Source: Candidatus Eiseniibacteriota bacterium (lineage in GTDB: Bacteria; Eisenbacteria; RBG-16-71-46). Taken from it: a stretch of DNA of 11,237 nt. How positions within the stretch are numbered: position 1 is the stretch's first letter; every line of letters starts with the position of its first letter. Below the pieces are notes generated by a model, which searched no databases, was not told the origin of the DNA, and was given only the letters and a program-made list of their open reading frames with translations. Positions 1 to 6,913 of the stretch are shown in pieces. The position numbers and the translations under genes are program-made. The stretch covers positions 1 to 11,237 of the forward strand of contig VBPB01000268.1 in assembly GCA_005893365.1 (NCBI GenBank). The letters are read 5' to 3'.

Positions 1-1117
1 AATGGATCCGGCTGTCATGGGCCATCCGCTCGCCCAACATTGCGCCGGAACGAGCGTTCCAGAGCTGCGCGTACCTCCCCCACGAGGCAGCCGTCAGCAG
101 GCGCTCGCCATCCGGGCTGAACTGCACGGAATGGACCTGGTCCTCGTGCTCCAGGGGCTCACCAATCGCCTTGCCCGTGCCCGCATCCCACAGCTGCGCC
201 CTGGTTGCCAAGGCGCCCGTAGCCACGCGCCCGCCGTCGGGGCTGAACTCGGCCACGAGAAACTCAGTCGTCTCCGTCAACGGCGTGCCCAACGAGTCCC
301 CCGTGCGCGCGTCCCACAGGCGGGCGGTTCCGTCGCTCGACGCGGTCAGCACCCGCCCTCCGTCGGGGCTGAACAGCGCCGAGTTGACTCGCGCTCTGTG
401 CCGGAACGTCGGGCCCAGGGGATCCCCGCTGCGCGCGTCCCAGATCCGCGCGGTGCTGTCGGCCGACGCGGTCACCACCCGCTCCCCGTGGGGGCTGAAC
501 CGCGCGCTCATGACCCTACGCGCGTGCCGCATCGGCGGGCCGGCAGGCTCTCCCGTGCGCGCGTCCCACAGGCGGGCGGTTCCGTCGTCGGAGGCGGTCA
601 ACACGCGCCCGCCGTCGGGGCTGAACAGCGCACGGGTCACCTTGCCCTCGTGCCTCATCGGCCGGCCGCGGGATTCCCCCGTGTGCGCATCCCACAGGCG
701 GGCAGTGCTGTCATCCGAAGCGGTCACCACCATGTTTCCGTCCGGGCTGAACTGCGCCCAGGTGACGGCACCGCCGTGGCGCATCTCGGCGATGGGAAGC
801 GGCCAGTTCCTCCGCAACAGGATGTTGAGGAGAAGACTCCTCGCCGCAACGTCGCCAGGGTGTGCGCGCACGTACGGCGCGAGATGCGCGAGGGCCTCGG
901 GGGCCCGCTGGGCCTCGTCCAGCCGGCAAGCCTCGCTGAGGTCCAGTCTGGCCGCGGCCTGCTCCGCGGCCCGCGGTCCGGAGCGCGCCGCGGGAGCCAC
1001 CCAGATGACGGCCGTAGCCACCAGAGCGCGGATGAAGACTGTCGGGAAGGTCGCGCGGCGGGGCCGCGCTCGCCCTCTAGAAGTCACAAGGGGAGAAACC
1101 TCGATGGGCTCGGCCAT
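1..1117 (-). CDS. WD40-repeat protein with N-terminal membrane anchor, partial (3' end off the window)
   Basis: Reading the minus strand from ATG at 1117 gives 372 codons with no stop before the window edge. Residues about 1-23 are Arg-rich; 24-44 form one hydrophobic segment (signal anchor or uncleaved signal); 50-105 are Ala/Leu-rich helices that look TPR-like; from 112 onward there are six complete WD40 blades of 42-43 residues plus the start of a seventh. Each blade has an FSPDG turn, a TAS-D segment and an ARLWDA-TG strand, the usual bacterial WD40 signature. A full propeller would need at least one more blade beyond the edge. The start is supported by AGGAGG 5 nt upstream. WD40 propellers are protein-interaction scaffolds; no kinase, caspase or NACHT domain is visible in this part, so the partner and role are unknown. 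The fold call is secure; anchoring is an inference from hydrophobicity. Confidence 0.9.
   Translation of the reverse strand, partial: MAEPIEVSPLVTSRGRARPRRATFPTVFIRALVATAVIWVAPAARSGPRAAEQAAARLDLSEACRLDEAQRAPEALAHLAPYVRAHPGDVAARSLLLNILLRRNWPLPIAEMRHGGAVTWAQFSPDGNMVVTASDDSTARLWDAHTGESRGRPMRHEGKVTRALFSPDGGRVLTASDDGTARLWDARTGEPAGPPMRHARRVMSARFSPHGERVVTASADSTARIWDARSGDPLGPTFRHRARVNSALFSPDGGRVLTASSDGTARLWDARTGDSLGTPLTETTEFLVAEFSPDGGRVATGALATRAQLWDAGTGKAIGEPLEHEDQVHSVQFSPDGERLLTAASWGRYAQLWNARSGAMLGERMAHDSRIH
2..784 (-). repeat. Tandem 126-bp WD40-coding repeats
   Basis: Six units with a 126-bp period (one is 129 bp) encode the propeller blades. Some stretches are almost identical at DNA level: the block around 303-348 recurs at 555-600, exactly two units apart. 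The blades at residues 154-195 and 238-279 are close copies, while the blade at 280-321 has diverged and lost the usual S-D-x-T segment. The pattern suggests recent unit duplication or gene conversion. Confidence 0.85.
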
Positions 1118-1122
1118 GGAGT

Positions 1123-1128
1123 CCTCCT
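1123..1128 (-). promoter_or_regulatory. Shine-Dalgarno site AGGAGG of the WD40 gene
   Basis: The minus strand reads AGGAGG, then five bases, then ATG at 1117. This perfect site decides the start codon of the WD40 gene. Confidence 0.8.
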
Positions 1129-1148
1129 GTTCTGGTCACCCACGCGCC

Positions 1149-1246
1149 CCACGTCGTGGAGCACGCAGATGCGCGCAGCAGATCTAGCTCTATTCGAAGA
1201 TCGCGTACGGCGGTTGGGGATTCTATCCGAATCGAAGACGAGGCAA
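1149..1246 (-). promoter_or_regulatory. Possible promoter region of the WD40 gene
   Basis: The 280-bp gap between the methyltransferase fragment and the WD40 gene has no convincing gene. On the minus strand it holds TTGCCT (1246-1241) and TAGAAT (1225-1220), 15 bp apart, which is short for a sigma-70 promoter. A small palindrome, CCACGtCGTGG (1149-1159), lies between that and the ribosome binding site and could be an operator. Both are weak matches found by eye. Confidence 0.25.
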
Positions 1247-1397
1247 GGGTTGACGAGAGGCGTAGAGCCGTTGGCCTTCAACCATTGACCGAATACGCGA
1301 AGCAAATGGGAGTCGAGTATCCGCCGAAATGACCCTCATGACGCGCGGCGGTTCACGGCTGCAACGAGCCGCGCAGGGCGGGACAGGTTGTTGAGGG

Positions 1398-1883
1398 CTA
1401 TGCGCGAGCCACGGAATAGATGAGGCTTGCACGGGCGACGAAAGCCTCCGAGGCCAGTCCACCCATTCTACGGCGAGCTTGTGCCAGGCATGCGTCCCGA
1501 GCATCGGGAGTCAGGCTGTCAAATCGAGGCTTCATCGAGCCCAGGCTCGTGCGTAAACGAAGCAGATGATCCGCCTCGATGCGATAGGACAGATCCTCGG
1601 CCCAGCAAGCGGTGTCTTCGAAACCAGCCGCGCCAAGGAACGCCCCCACCTTCTCTATCGTATCCACTCGATCGTGCCGGCTCACGACTCTCGGATCGGC
1701 CTGCTCCGCTCCATGAACATCGAGACACTCGGTCCAGACACGCATGGCAGTCGACTCGAGCTCGCTCCCCCACGTGATCGTACCGAGTCGACCTCCAGCA
1801 CACAGTACGCGGCGTGCTTCGCTGAGCCCGGCGGCGGGGTCCTCGAGGTGAAACAGCATGAAGACCATCAGCACTCGATCCAC
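1398..1883 (-). pseudogene. 5'-truncated class I SAM-dependent methyltransferase
   Basis: A 161-residue frame beginning at a GTG (1883) encodes only the C-terminal part of a methyltransferase. It opens with VDRVLMVFMLFHLED, the strand-4/motif II region that follows the SAM pocket in Methyltransf_11/25-type proteins, and continues with SEARRVL-AGGRLGTITWG and a full C-terminal half ending at TAG (1398-1400). Motif I, the Gly-rich SAM-binding loop, and about 100 residues before it are missing: the frame closes at a TGA (1914-1916) only ten codons upstream, and the stop of the PQQ gene lies 13 bp beyond that. Without motif I it should not bind SAM, so I call it a remnant left by a deletion that joined it to the end of the PQQ gene. 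A short functional protein is the less likely alternative. No good Shine-Dalgarno precedes the GTG. Confidence 0.75.
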
Positions 1884-1926
1884 GCTGTCCGATCGCCGGA
1901 TCCGCCGAAGGCGTCACCAGATTGAC

Positions 1927-3036
1927 TCAGCGTTCATGGAGGAGCGCATACACCTGGCCCTTGAGCGTCCCGACATAGAGCGTGTCGCCGCAGGTTCCAA
2001 TGCCACGGACCATGCCTTGCAGCGTGTGGGCCCATCGAGTGGCGCCGTCGGCGAGTCCGTAGGCGATCAATCGTCCGCGATCGCCCGCGAGAACCATATC
2101 GCGCCAGACGTAGGGGCGCGAGGAGGTCCACTCCTGCGTCGCGCGGTGCGACCATCGAATGCGATCCTGCTGGAGGTCAAACGCGGTCAGCGTCTTGGGG
2201 CCGAGCAGCAACAGCAAGGAGTCACCGACGAGTGTGGTCGCGCCGGTGTATGGGCCGCCGGCGACAAGAGTGCGGTTCCGTTCCCGCCCCGTCGCAGGAT
2301 CGAGCCGGACGAGGGCGTCTTCTCCCCTCATGAATACCAAGGAGGAATCCGCATAGACCAGCCACGTGGTCAGCGGGCTGATCTGTGGCGAACGCCAAAG
2401 CCTGCGGCCAGTCGCGGCCTGAAAGGCACCGACAGTGCCGTCGCGATCGGCATAGAACACCTGGTCGCCGACAACAATCGGGGTGCTCGTGCGGTAGTCA
2501 TAGACGGCGCCTTCGGGTCGATAGGACCAGCGACGCGTGCCGGATTCGGCATCAAAACAGACGAGTTCGTCCATGACTGTTACCGCATAGCGACGATCCT
2601 TCCACCGAGCGATGTCGCCCATGACCCCGGAGCCCATCGGCTGGCGCCATCGCACCGTGGCTGTCCGGGGCTCAAACGCGAAAACGTAAGCGGTGTTCCC
2701 TTCGCCGGTGTCCGTGGCAATCAGGAGAAGCCCGTCATCGAGAAGTCCATCTCCGTGGAACTGCCGGTGAACGCTGTCGGCGCTGAACACGTCGTGTTGG
2801 CCGCGGGGCTGCCCGGTGGCACGATCGAGTGCGTAGAACATCCCAGCGCATGAGCCGATGCACACCACGTCGCCCACGACCGCGGGCGTGGAGAACACTC
2901 AGCCTTTGGTGTCGAAGCTCCAGATCTGACGCAGAGGACTGGGAGCCGTCGGAGGCGACCAAGCCGGCGGCCCGGCCAGTGAGGCACCAGCCAGCGCGAG
3001 AACCGACAAGAGGGCGAATGGGTGACCGAAACGCAT
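1927..3036 (-). pseudogene. Secreted PQQ-type beta-propeller protein, interrupted by one in-frame TGA
   Basis: From ATG 3036 the frame encodes a signal peptide (MRFGHPFALLSVLALAGASLAG, then a Pro-rich linker) and the first propeller strand RQIWSFDTKG. A TGA follows at 2901-2899, and the same frame then continues for 323 residues with VFSTPAVVGDVV and further PQQ/BamB-like blades (for example STPIVVGDQVFYADRDGTVG, and LYVGTLKGQVYAL at the end). In this family the sequence at the stop normally runs on without a break (W-x-x-x-x-x-G-x-V-x-S-x-P), so the TGA sits inside a blade; one C-to-T change from CGA (Arg) would explain it. The product would be a periplasmic or exported propeller of 369 codons; its ligand cannot be told and it lacks dehydrogenase features. 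A GTG immediately after the TGA could restart translation, but without a signal peptide. Nonsense mutation or sequencing error are both possible. Confidence 0.8.
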
Positions 3037-3044
3037 CTGAGCGA

Positions 3045-3050
3045 TCCTCC
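3045..3050 (-). promoter_or_regulatory. Shine-Dalgarno site of the PQQ-propeller gene
   Basis: GGAGGA on the minus strand lies 8 nt before ATG 3036. It favours this start over the in-frame ATG seven codons upstream (3057), which has no comparable site. It also supports reading the signal-peptide segment and the propeller as one gene. Confidence 0.7.
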
Positions 3051-3072
3051 GAACCATAGGCGTCGATCATTC

Positions 3073-3677
3073 TCACGACGTCAGCCGACAGTAGCAGTAG
3101 ACGAACTCTTGTTCGCTGCCCCAGGGAGTGTGATGCACCTCGCTGTCGTCGCCCACTTTCTTGAACTGGCCTCCGAACTGAGCGTGGATCCCCTCGGGGC
3201 TGTACCGGACCACAGGTAGACCGCTGCAGTGTTCAGGGCCGTCCGGACCGAACGTCGCCACCACGATGTGCCCACCCGCCGAACCGCGGACACGTACCGC
3301 TGTCGGAGACCTTCGTCGGTGAGGAAGTGAAAGACTGCGCGATCATGCCAGAAGTCGTACTGGTGCTCAGGTAGGCCGACCTCGGTGATGTCCCCGACAA
3401 GCCAGTTTACCGCCGTAGCGTCGGGCCCAAGCCTCGATCTGGCCTGGGCGATTGCTCCCTCCGACAGATCAAGGACGGTGAGGTTTCGGTAGCCGCGCGC
3501 GATCAGGTCGTCTGCCAGCGTCGAAGCCCCGCCGCCGACGTCGATGATCGCTGCGGTGGACGAGAGACCCGCTCGCTCGATGAACTGCAGCGAATGGCCG
3601 AGGTGGGGCAAGTACCAACTGAGTTCCTGCGGATGCTTCTTCCCGTAGATGGCCTCCCAGTGTTCTTGCGTGCCCAT
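3073..3677 (-). pseudogene. Small class I SAM-dependent methyltransferase, split by a frameshift
   Basis: The N-terminal frame from ATG 3677 begins MGTQEHWEAIYGKK, has motif I as IIDVGGGASTLADDL, motif II around LTVLDLS, the acidic VGDITE segment and YDFWHDRAVFHFL. It is clear until RYVSAVRR near 3282, after which it turns to nonsense. The correct sequence resumes in another frame as GGHIVVATFGPDGPEHCSGL and runs to the natural C-terminus (EFVYCYCRLTS, stop 3075-3073). Relatives I recall have about four more residues (such as AVRP) before GGH, so a loss of about 13 bp at 3276-3284 fits best, though any indel of the same phase would do. The intact protein would be about 205 residues, a small-molecule methyltransferase of unknown substrate. 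There is no Shine-Dalgarno before ATG 3677, so it may be leaderless. Confidence 0.8.
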
Positions 3678-3882
3678 GAAAGGAGCATACGCGGAGCGCG
3701 GCCGGCGAGTCAGCCCTGGCAGGGCGCCCGGCCCAGAGCGTCATCCCGCCCATGGCGACCACTTGGGCTTCCCCCGAAAGGCAGGAGGGCTCAAACGACC
3801 CTCGCCCTTGCCTGCTACAACTTGCTACGGTCTCAACTTCCCAACGCGTCCTCTCGTGTCCTCTCCTGTCCCCTCAAAGGAC

Positions 3883-3915
3883 ATCGCCCCAGCGAGGATA
3901 AGTCACTGGGGCGAT
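3883..3915. repeat. 10-bp perfect inverted repeat, hairpin or protein-binding site
   Basis: ATCGCCCCAG (3883-3892) pairs with CTGGGGCGAT (3906-3915) around a 13-nt loop. Seven of the ten pairs are G:C. Read on the minus strand it lies downstream of the tRNA-like remnant and could have been its terminator, although no U tract follows; it could equally be an operator. Confidence 0.6.
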
Positions 3916-3970
3916 TGGGCTATCGGTCTGAGGCGATATCGCTTACGGGCCCGGCGTTGAAGAATATGGC

Positions 3971-4014
3971 GTCGGGATTTGCAGACCCTCGCCTTACCAC
4001 TTGGCTATGCCGCC
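3971..4014 (-). pseudogene. Decayed tRNA-Cys-like sequence (5' two-thirds)
   Basis: The minus strand from 4014 reads like a tRNA 5' end: acceptor strand GGCGGCA, TA at positions 8-9, D arm GCC-AAGTGGTAA-GGC, then an anticodon arm with loop CTGCAAA and anticodon GCA (Cys) at 3982-3980. The anticodon stem AGGGT/TCCCG pairs only in its three central positions. A TTCAA occurs at about the right spacing for a T loop (3961-3957), but no T stem forms and no 3' acceptor strand complementary to GGCGGCA follows. I therefore read it as a tRNA fragment, not a working gene. Confidence 0.55.
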
Positions 4015-4018
4015 GCCA
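3991..4018 (+). repeat. Left copy of the 28-bp direct repeat (possible att site)
   Basis: Begins GCCTTACCACTTGGCTATGC and matches 10273-10300 at 27 of 28 positions, the mismatch being A at 3996 against C at 10278. On the minus strand it corresponds to the 5' acceptor strand and D arm of the tRNA-Cys-like sequence plus four bases of its upstream flank. The longer tRNA similarity continues to the left of this copy, outside the cassette. Confidence 0.8.
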
Positions 4019-4073
4019 CTGCCTTGCGGCGCAGAGAGTTATACCGCACTCGGTGACTGCTCGCCAAGCGAAG

Positions 4074-4090
4074 AGGGTCCGGTAGACCCT
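4074..4090. repeat. Short hairpin upstream of the primase-helicase gene
   Basis: AGGGTC (4074-4079) and GACCCT (4085-4090) form a perfect 6-bp stem around CGGTA. It sits 77 bp before the first possible start codon at 4167. The C-rich run after it is not a terminator U tract. It could be an operator or a leader structure. Confidence 0.4.
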
Positions 4091-4166
4091 TCCCCCCCGT
4101 CCTGGGCCAACTCGTCCAAGCGTTTCGCCGCGATTGGGTTGCGCTCCGTCGGCTTCGCGGGCTTGA

Positions 4167-6628
4167 ATGGTCGGTGGCTACGGTTTCGGAAATGCAGGGT
4201 GCGCCATCGGGAGCACGACCGCTCCCCCGACCGCCCGGCAGCATCGCGAGGAGATGCTCGAGAAGGCGATCCTCGAGACCCAGCAGCGCATCGGTCGCCT
4301 TGATTCCGAACTGCTGGAAGCTCGCAGGTTTCTCGAGGCAAGCAAGGACCAGCTGGCGCACGTTGGCAAGGAGCCGGCGACAGTGCACCTCGATTCTCGG
4401 GTCGCCGACGCCCCGGTCCAATCGTCGGCCGAGAAGATCGCGCTGTTCCGCAGCCTGTTCCGGGGCCGCCTCGATGTGTTTCCCAGGCTGTGGACAAACT
4501 CCCGAACCGGGAGACGCGGCTATGCGCCAGCGTGCGCCAACGAGTGGGTTCGCGGAATCTGCGAGAAGCCGCGAATCAAGTGCGGAGAATGCCCGAACCA
4601 GGCGTTCCTGCCGTTCGACGATCAGGTCATCCTCGATCATCTCCGCGGCCACCACGTCGTCGGTGTGTACCCCCTGCTGGCGGACGAGACCTGTTGGTTG
4701 CTGGCCATCGACCTCGACAAGGCATCCTGGGCAGAGGATGTCGCCGCCCTTCGCGAGACCTGCCGAGGTGTCGGCATTCACCCGGCAGTCGAGCGATCGC
4801 GCTCCGGGAACGGCGCCCACGTGTGGTTCTTCTTCAGCGCGCCCATCCCGGCGAGCACCGCGCGGCGGATGGGCTGTTACATCGTCACGGAAACCATGTC
4901 GCGGCGTCACCAACTGAGCATGGATTCCTACGACAGGCTGTTTCCTAGTCAGGACACGATGCCACGCGGAGGATTCGGGAACCTGATTGCGCTCCCCTTC
5001 CAGCACGATCCGCGTCTGGCCGGCAACACGGTCTTCCTCGACGACCAGATGCTCCCCCATGCCAATCAGTGGGCATATCTGGCTTCCCTGCCGAGATCGG
5101 CCCCACAGGATGTTGACCGCATCGCGATTGAGGCCCAGCGCAAGGGCCTCGTGGTCGGCGTGCGAGCGGCAGACTTGGGGGCAGACGATGGATCACCCAG
5201 CCACTTCCCAAGCACATTCAGGCCATGCTCGCGCAGCGTCTGTATGTGGAGAAGGCGGGGCTGCCCTCCCCCTTACTGAATCAGATCAAGCGCTTGGCTG
5301 CATTCCAGAATCCGGAGTTCTTCAAGCGCCAGAGTCTCCGTCTGTCGACGGCCCTGACGCCGCGCGTGATCTCGTGCGCCGACGACATCGGCGACTACGT
5401 GGCGCTGCCACGGGGCTGTCGGGCCGATCTCGACAACCTGCTTCGGGAGTACGGCATCGAGTTGGCCGTCGAGGACAAGCGGGTAGCCGGAAGCTCACTC
5501 GAGGCTGCCTTCCAAGGGACATTGACGCCCGCCCAGAAGCAAGCCGCGCAGGCCCTGCTCCGACATGATGCCGGCGTCCTGGTCGCCCCGCCGGGCACCG
5601 GCAAGACCGTCGTCGGGATCTACCTGGCCGCCCGACGCGCCCGCAGCACGCTGATCCTCGTCCATCGTCGTCCGCTCCTCGAACAATGGGTGGCTCAGCT
5701 CGCCATCTTCCTTGGCGTCTCTCCCGCCGAGATCGGCAAGATCGGAGCTGGCAAGCACAAGCCCAACGGCAGGCTTGACGTGGCCATGCTCCAGAGCCTG
5801 GTGCGGGGGGACCGGGTCGAGGATCTCGTTGCCGGCTACGGTCACGTGATTGTGGACGAGTGCCATCATGTCCCGGCTGTATCGTTTGAGCGGGTGATGC
5901 GCGAGGTGAAGGCGCGGTTCGTGACCGGGCTTACCGCGACGCCGCAGCGCCGCGACGGACACCACCCCATCCTCGAGATGCAGCTCGGACCGATCCGTCA
6001 TGTCGTCGACTCTCGCAGTCGTGCCGCGAGGTCCTTCTCGCGCGAACTGTTGGTGCGCGAGACAGGCTTCAGTCTGCCTGGAATCCCGACATCGCCGACG
6101 ATTCAGGACGTGTACCGCTGGCTCGCAGGTGATTCCGGACGCAATTCGCTCATCATTGACGACGTCATCGCTGCGGTCGCTGCCGGCCGCTCACCTCTCG
6201 TTCTGACGGAGCGCAGGGATCACCTTGAGTTCTTCGCCCTGGAGCTCTCGAAGGCGGTCAAGAACGTCATCGTCCTCCAGGGTGGGATGACCGAGAAAAA
6301 CCGCCGCGAAGTGTCCGAACGACTGGAGGCCACGCCGCGCGATGAAGAGCGCGTGATCGTGGCCACGGGCCGGTTCGCCGGCGAGGGATTCGACGACCCG
6401 CGGTTGGACACGCTCTTCCTCGCCCTCCCGGTCTCGTGGAAGGGCACGCTGATCCAGTACGCCGGCCGCCTCCATCGCCACCTTCCGGAGAAGACCGAGG
6501 TGCGGATCTACGACTACGTCGACGCAGGCGTCCCGTTGCTGGAGGCGATGTTCCGGAAACGGCTCAGGGGGTATCGCGCCATGGGGTATTCGATCGACCC
6601 GCGGGCGAAGGGTGCGGCAGCGCAATAG
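4167..6628 (+). pseudogene. Primase-helicase of TOTE conflict-system type, interrupted by a one-base frameshift near 5188
   Basis: Two overlapping frames encode one protein of about 820 residues. Part one (from ATG 4167) has a helical, coiled-coil-like stretch at 30-65, a four-Cys cluster (C123, C132, C139, C142) suggesting zinc, the archaeo-eukaryotic primase DxD pair in LLAIDLDKASW (D182, D184) and the SRSGNGAHVW segment with its catalytic-type His (H218). Part two has SF2 motifs: APPGTGKT (5585-5608), DECHH (5855-5869), TATPQRRDG, ATGRFAGEGFDD and QYAGRLHR (6455-6478), closest to XPB/Ssl2-type helicases. In part two's frame, sense sequence WITQPLPKHIQAM runs back to 5189, exactly where part one stops making sense after GAD-D, so one base is missing around 5188. 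The ATG at 4254 (MLEKAILE) is an alternative start. Neither start has a well-spaced Shine-Dalgarno. As written the helicase would have to start at ATG 5225. Family name from memory of domain annotation. Confidence 0.85.
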
Positions 6629-6913
6629 GCTGAAGGTGTCTTCGGTCCCGCGTCAGTGAAGAGCGCCTGCTGCCCAGCTACCTCCTATACGATTGCGATC
6701 CACATCGCCAGCGTGGGGCCGCGAGCTTGAGGTGGCCGAGGCACTTGTCGACGAACCGGCCGGAACTCCCGGGAGCAGACGGCGATACAGCATGCCATCT
6801 CGACTACTTGAACCCGCGCAACGTCGCAGGCATGGGTGCTGGGACATCTCCAACGCCCGCCGGTCCGTCGCACCCCATGCGCCCGGCCCCCTCCTACCGG
6901 ACGAAGGGCGATC

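Larger units (their letters stand above)
3678..4166. other. Non-coding boundary region between the left arm and the cassette
   Basis: These 489 bp separate the minus-strand left arm from the plus-strand cassette, and no frame reads like a protein. They contain a 10-bp inverted repeat (3883-3915), the 10-bp palindrome GCGATATCGC (3933-3942), a tRNA-Cys-like remnant (3971-4014), the left 28-bp repeat (3991-4018) and a small hairpin (4074-4090). TATACC at 4040-4045 is the only -10-like word upstream of the primase-helicase gene, and no good -35 accompanies it. Short GTCCTCTC words repeat near 3848-3866. Confidence 0.6.

Noticed and set aside
303..680. Regularly spaced repeats resembling a CRISPR array
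   Set aside because: The 126-bp period is a whole number of codons and encodes WD40 blades; the spacing and repeat length do not fit CRISPR.
2..1288. Long plus-strand open frames (2-1288 and 171-1187)
   Set aside because: They are antisense to the WD40 gene. Their repetitive Arg/Ala/Pro-rich sequence is the reverse complement of WD40 units, while the minus strand gives textbook blades.
1858..2853. 331-codon plus-strand frame
   Set aside because: It is antisense to the PQQ-propeller gene and has no recognisable domain; the minus strand has a signal peptide, blades and a ribosome binding site.
2899..2901. TGA read as selenocysteine
   Set aside because: PQQ propellers are not selenoproteins, the position is a structural turn where Arg or similar is expected, and no redox motif is nearby.
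3971..4014. Functional tRNA-Cys gene
   Set aside because: No T arm and no complementary 3' acceptor strand can be drawn, and the anticodon stem is mismatched at both ends.
4005..5060. 351-codon minus-strand frame
   Set aside because: It is antisense to the primase half, whose Cys cluster, DxD and SGNGAH motifs are clear on the plus strand.
6629..6913. Short genes in the gap before the pRiA4b/TPR gene (frames at 6693-6917 and 6727-6921)
   Set aside because: No ribosome binding site, no conserved motif and low-complexity composition; both run past the start of the real gene in another frame.
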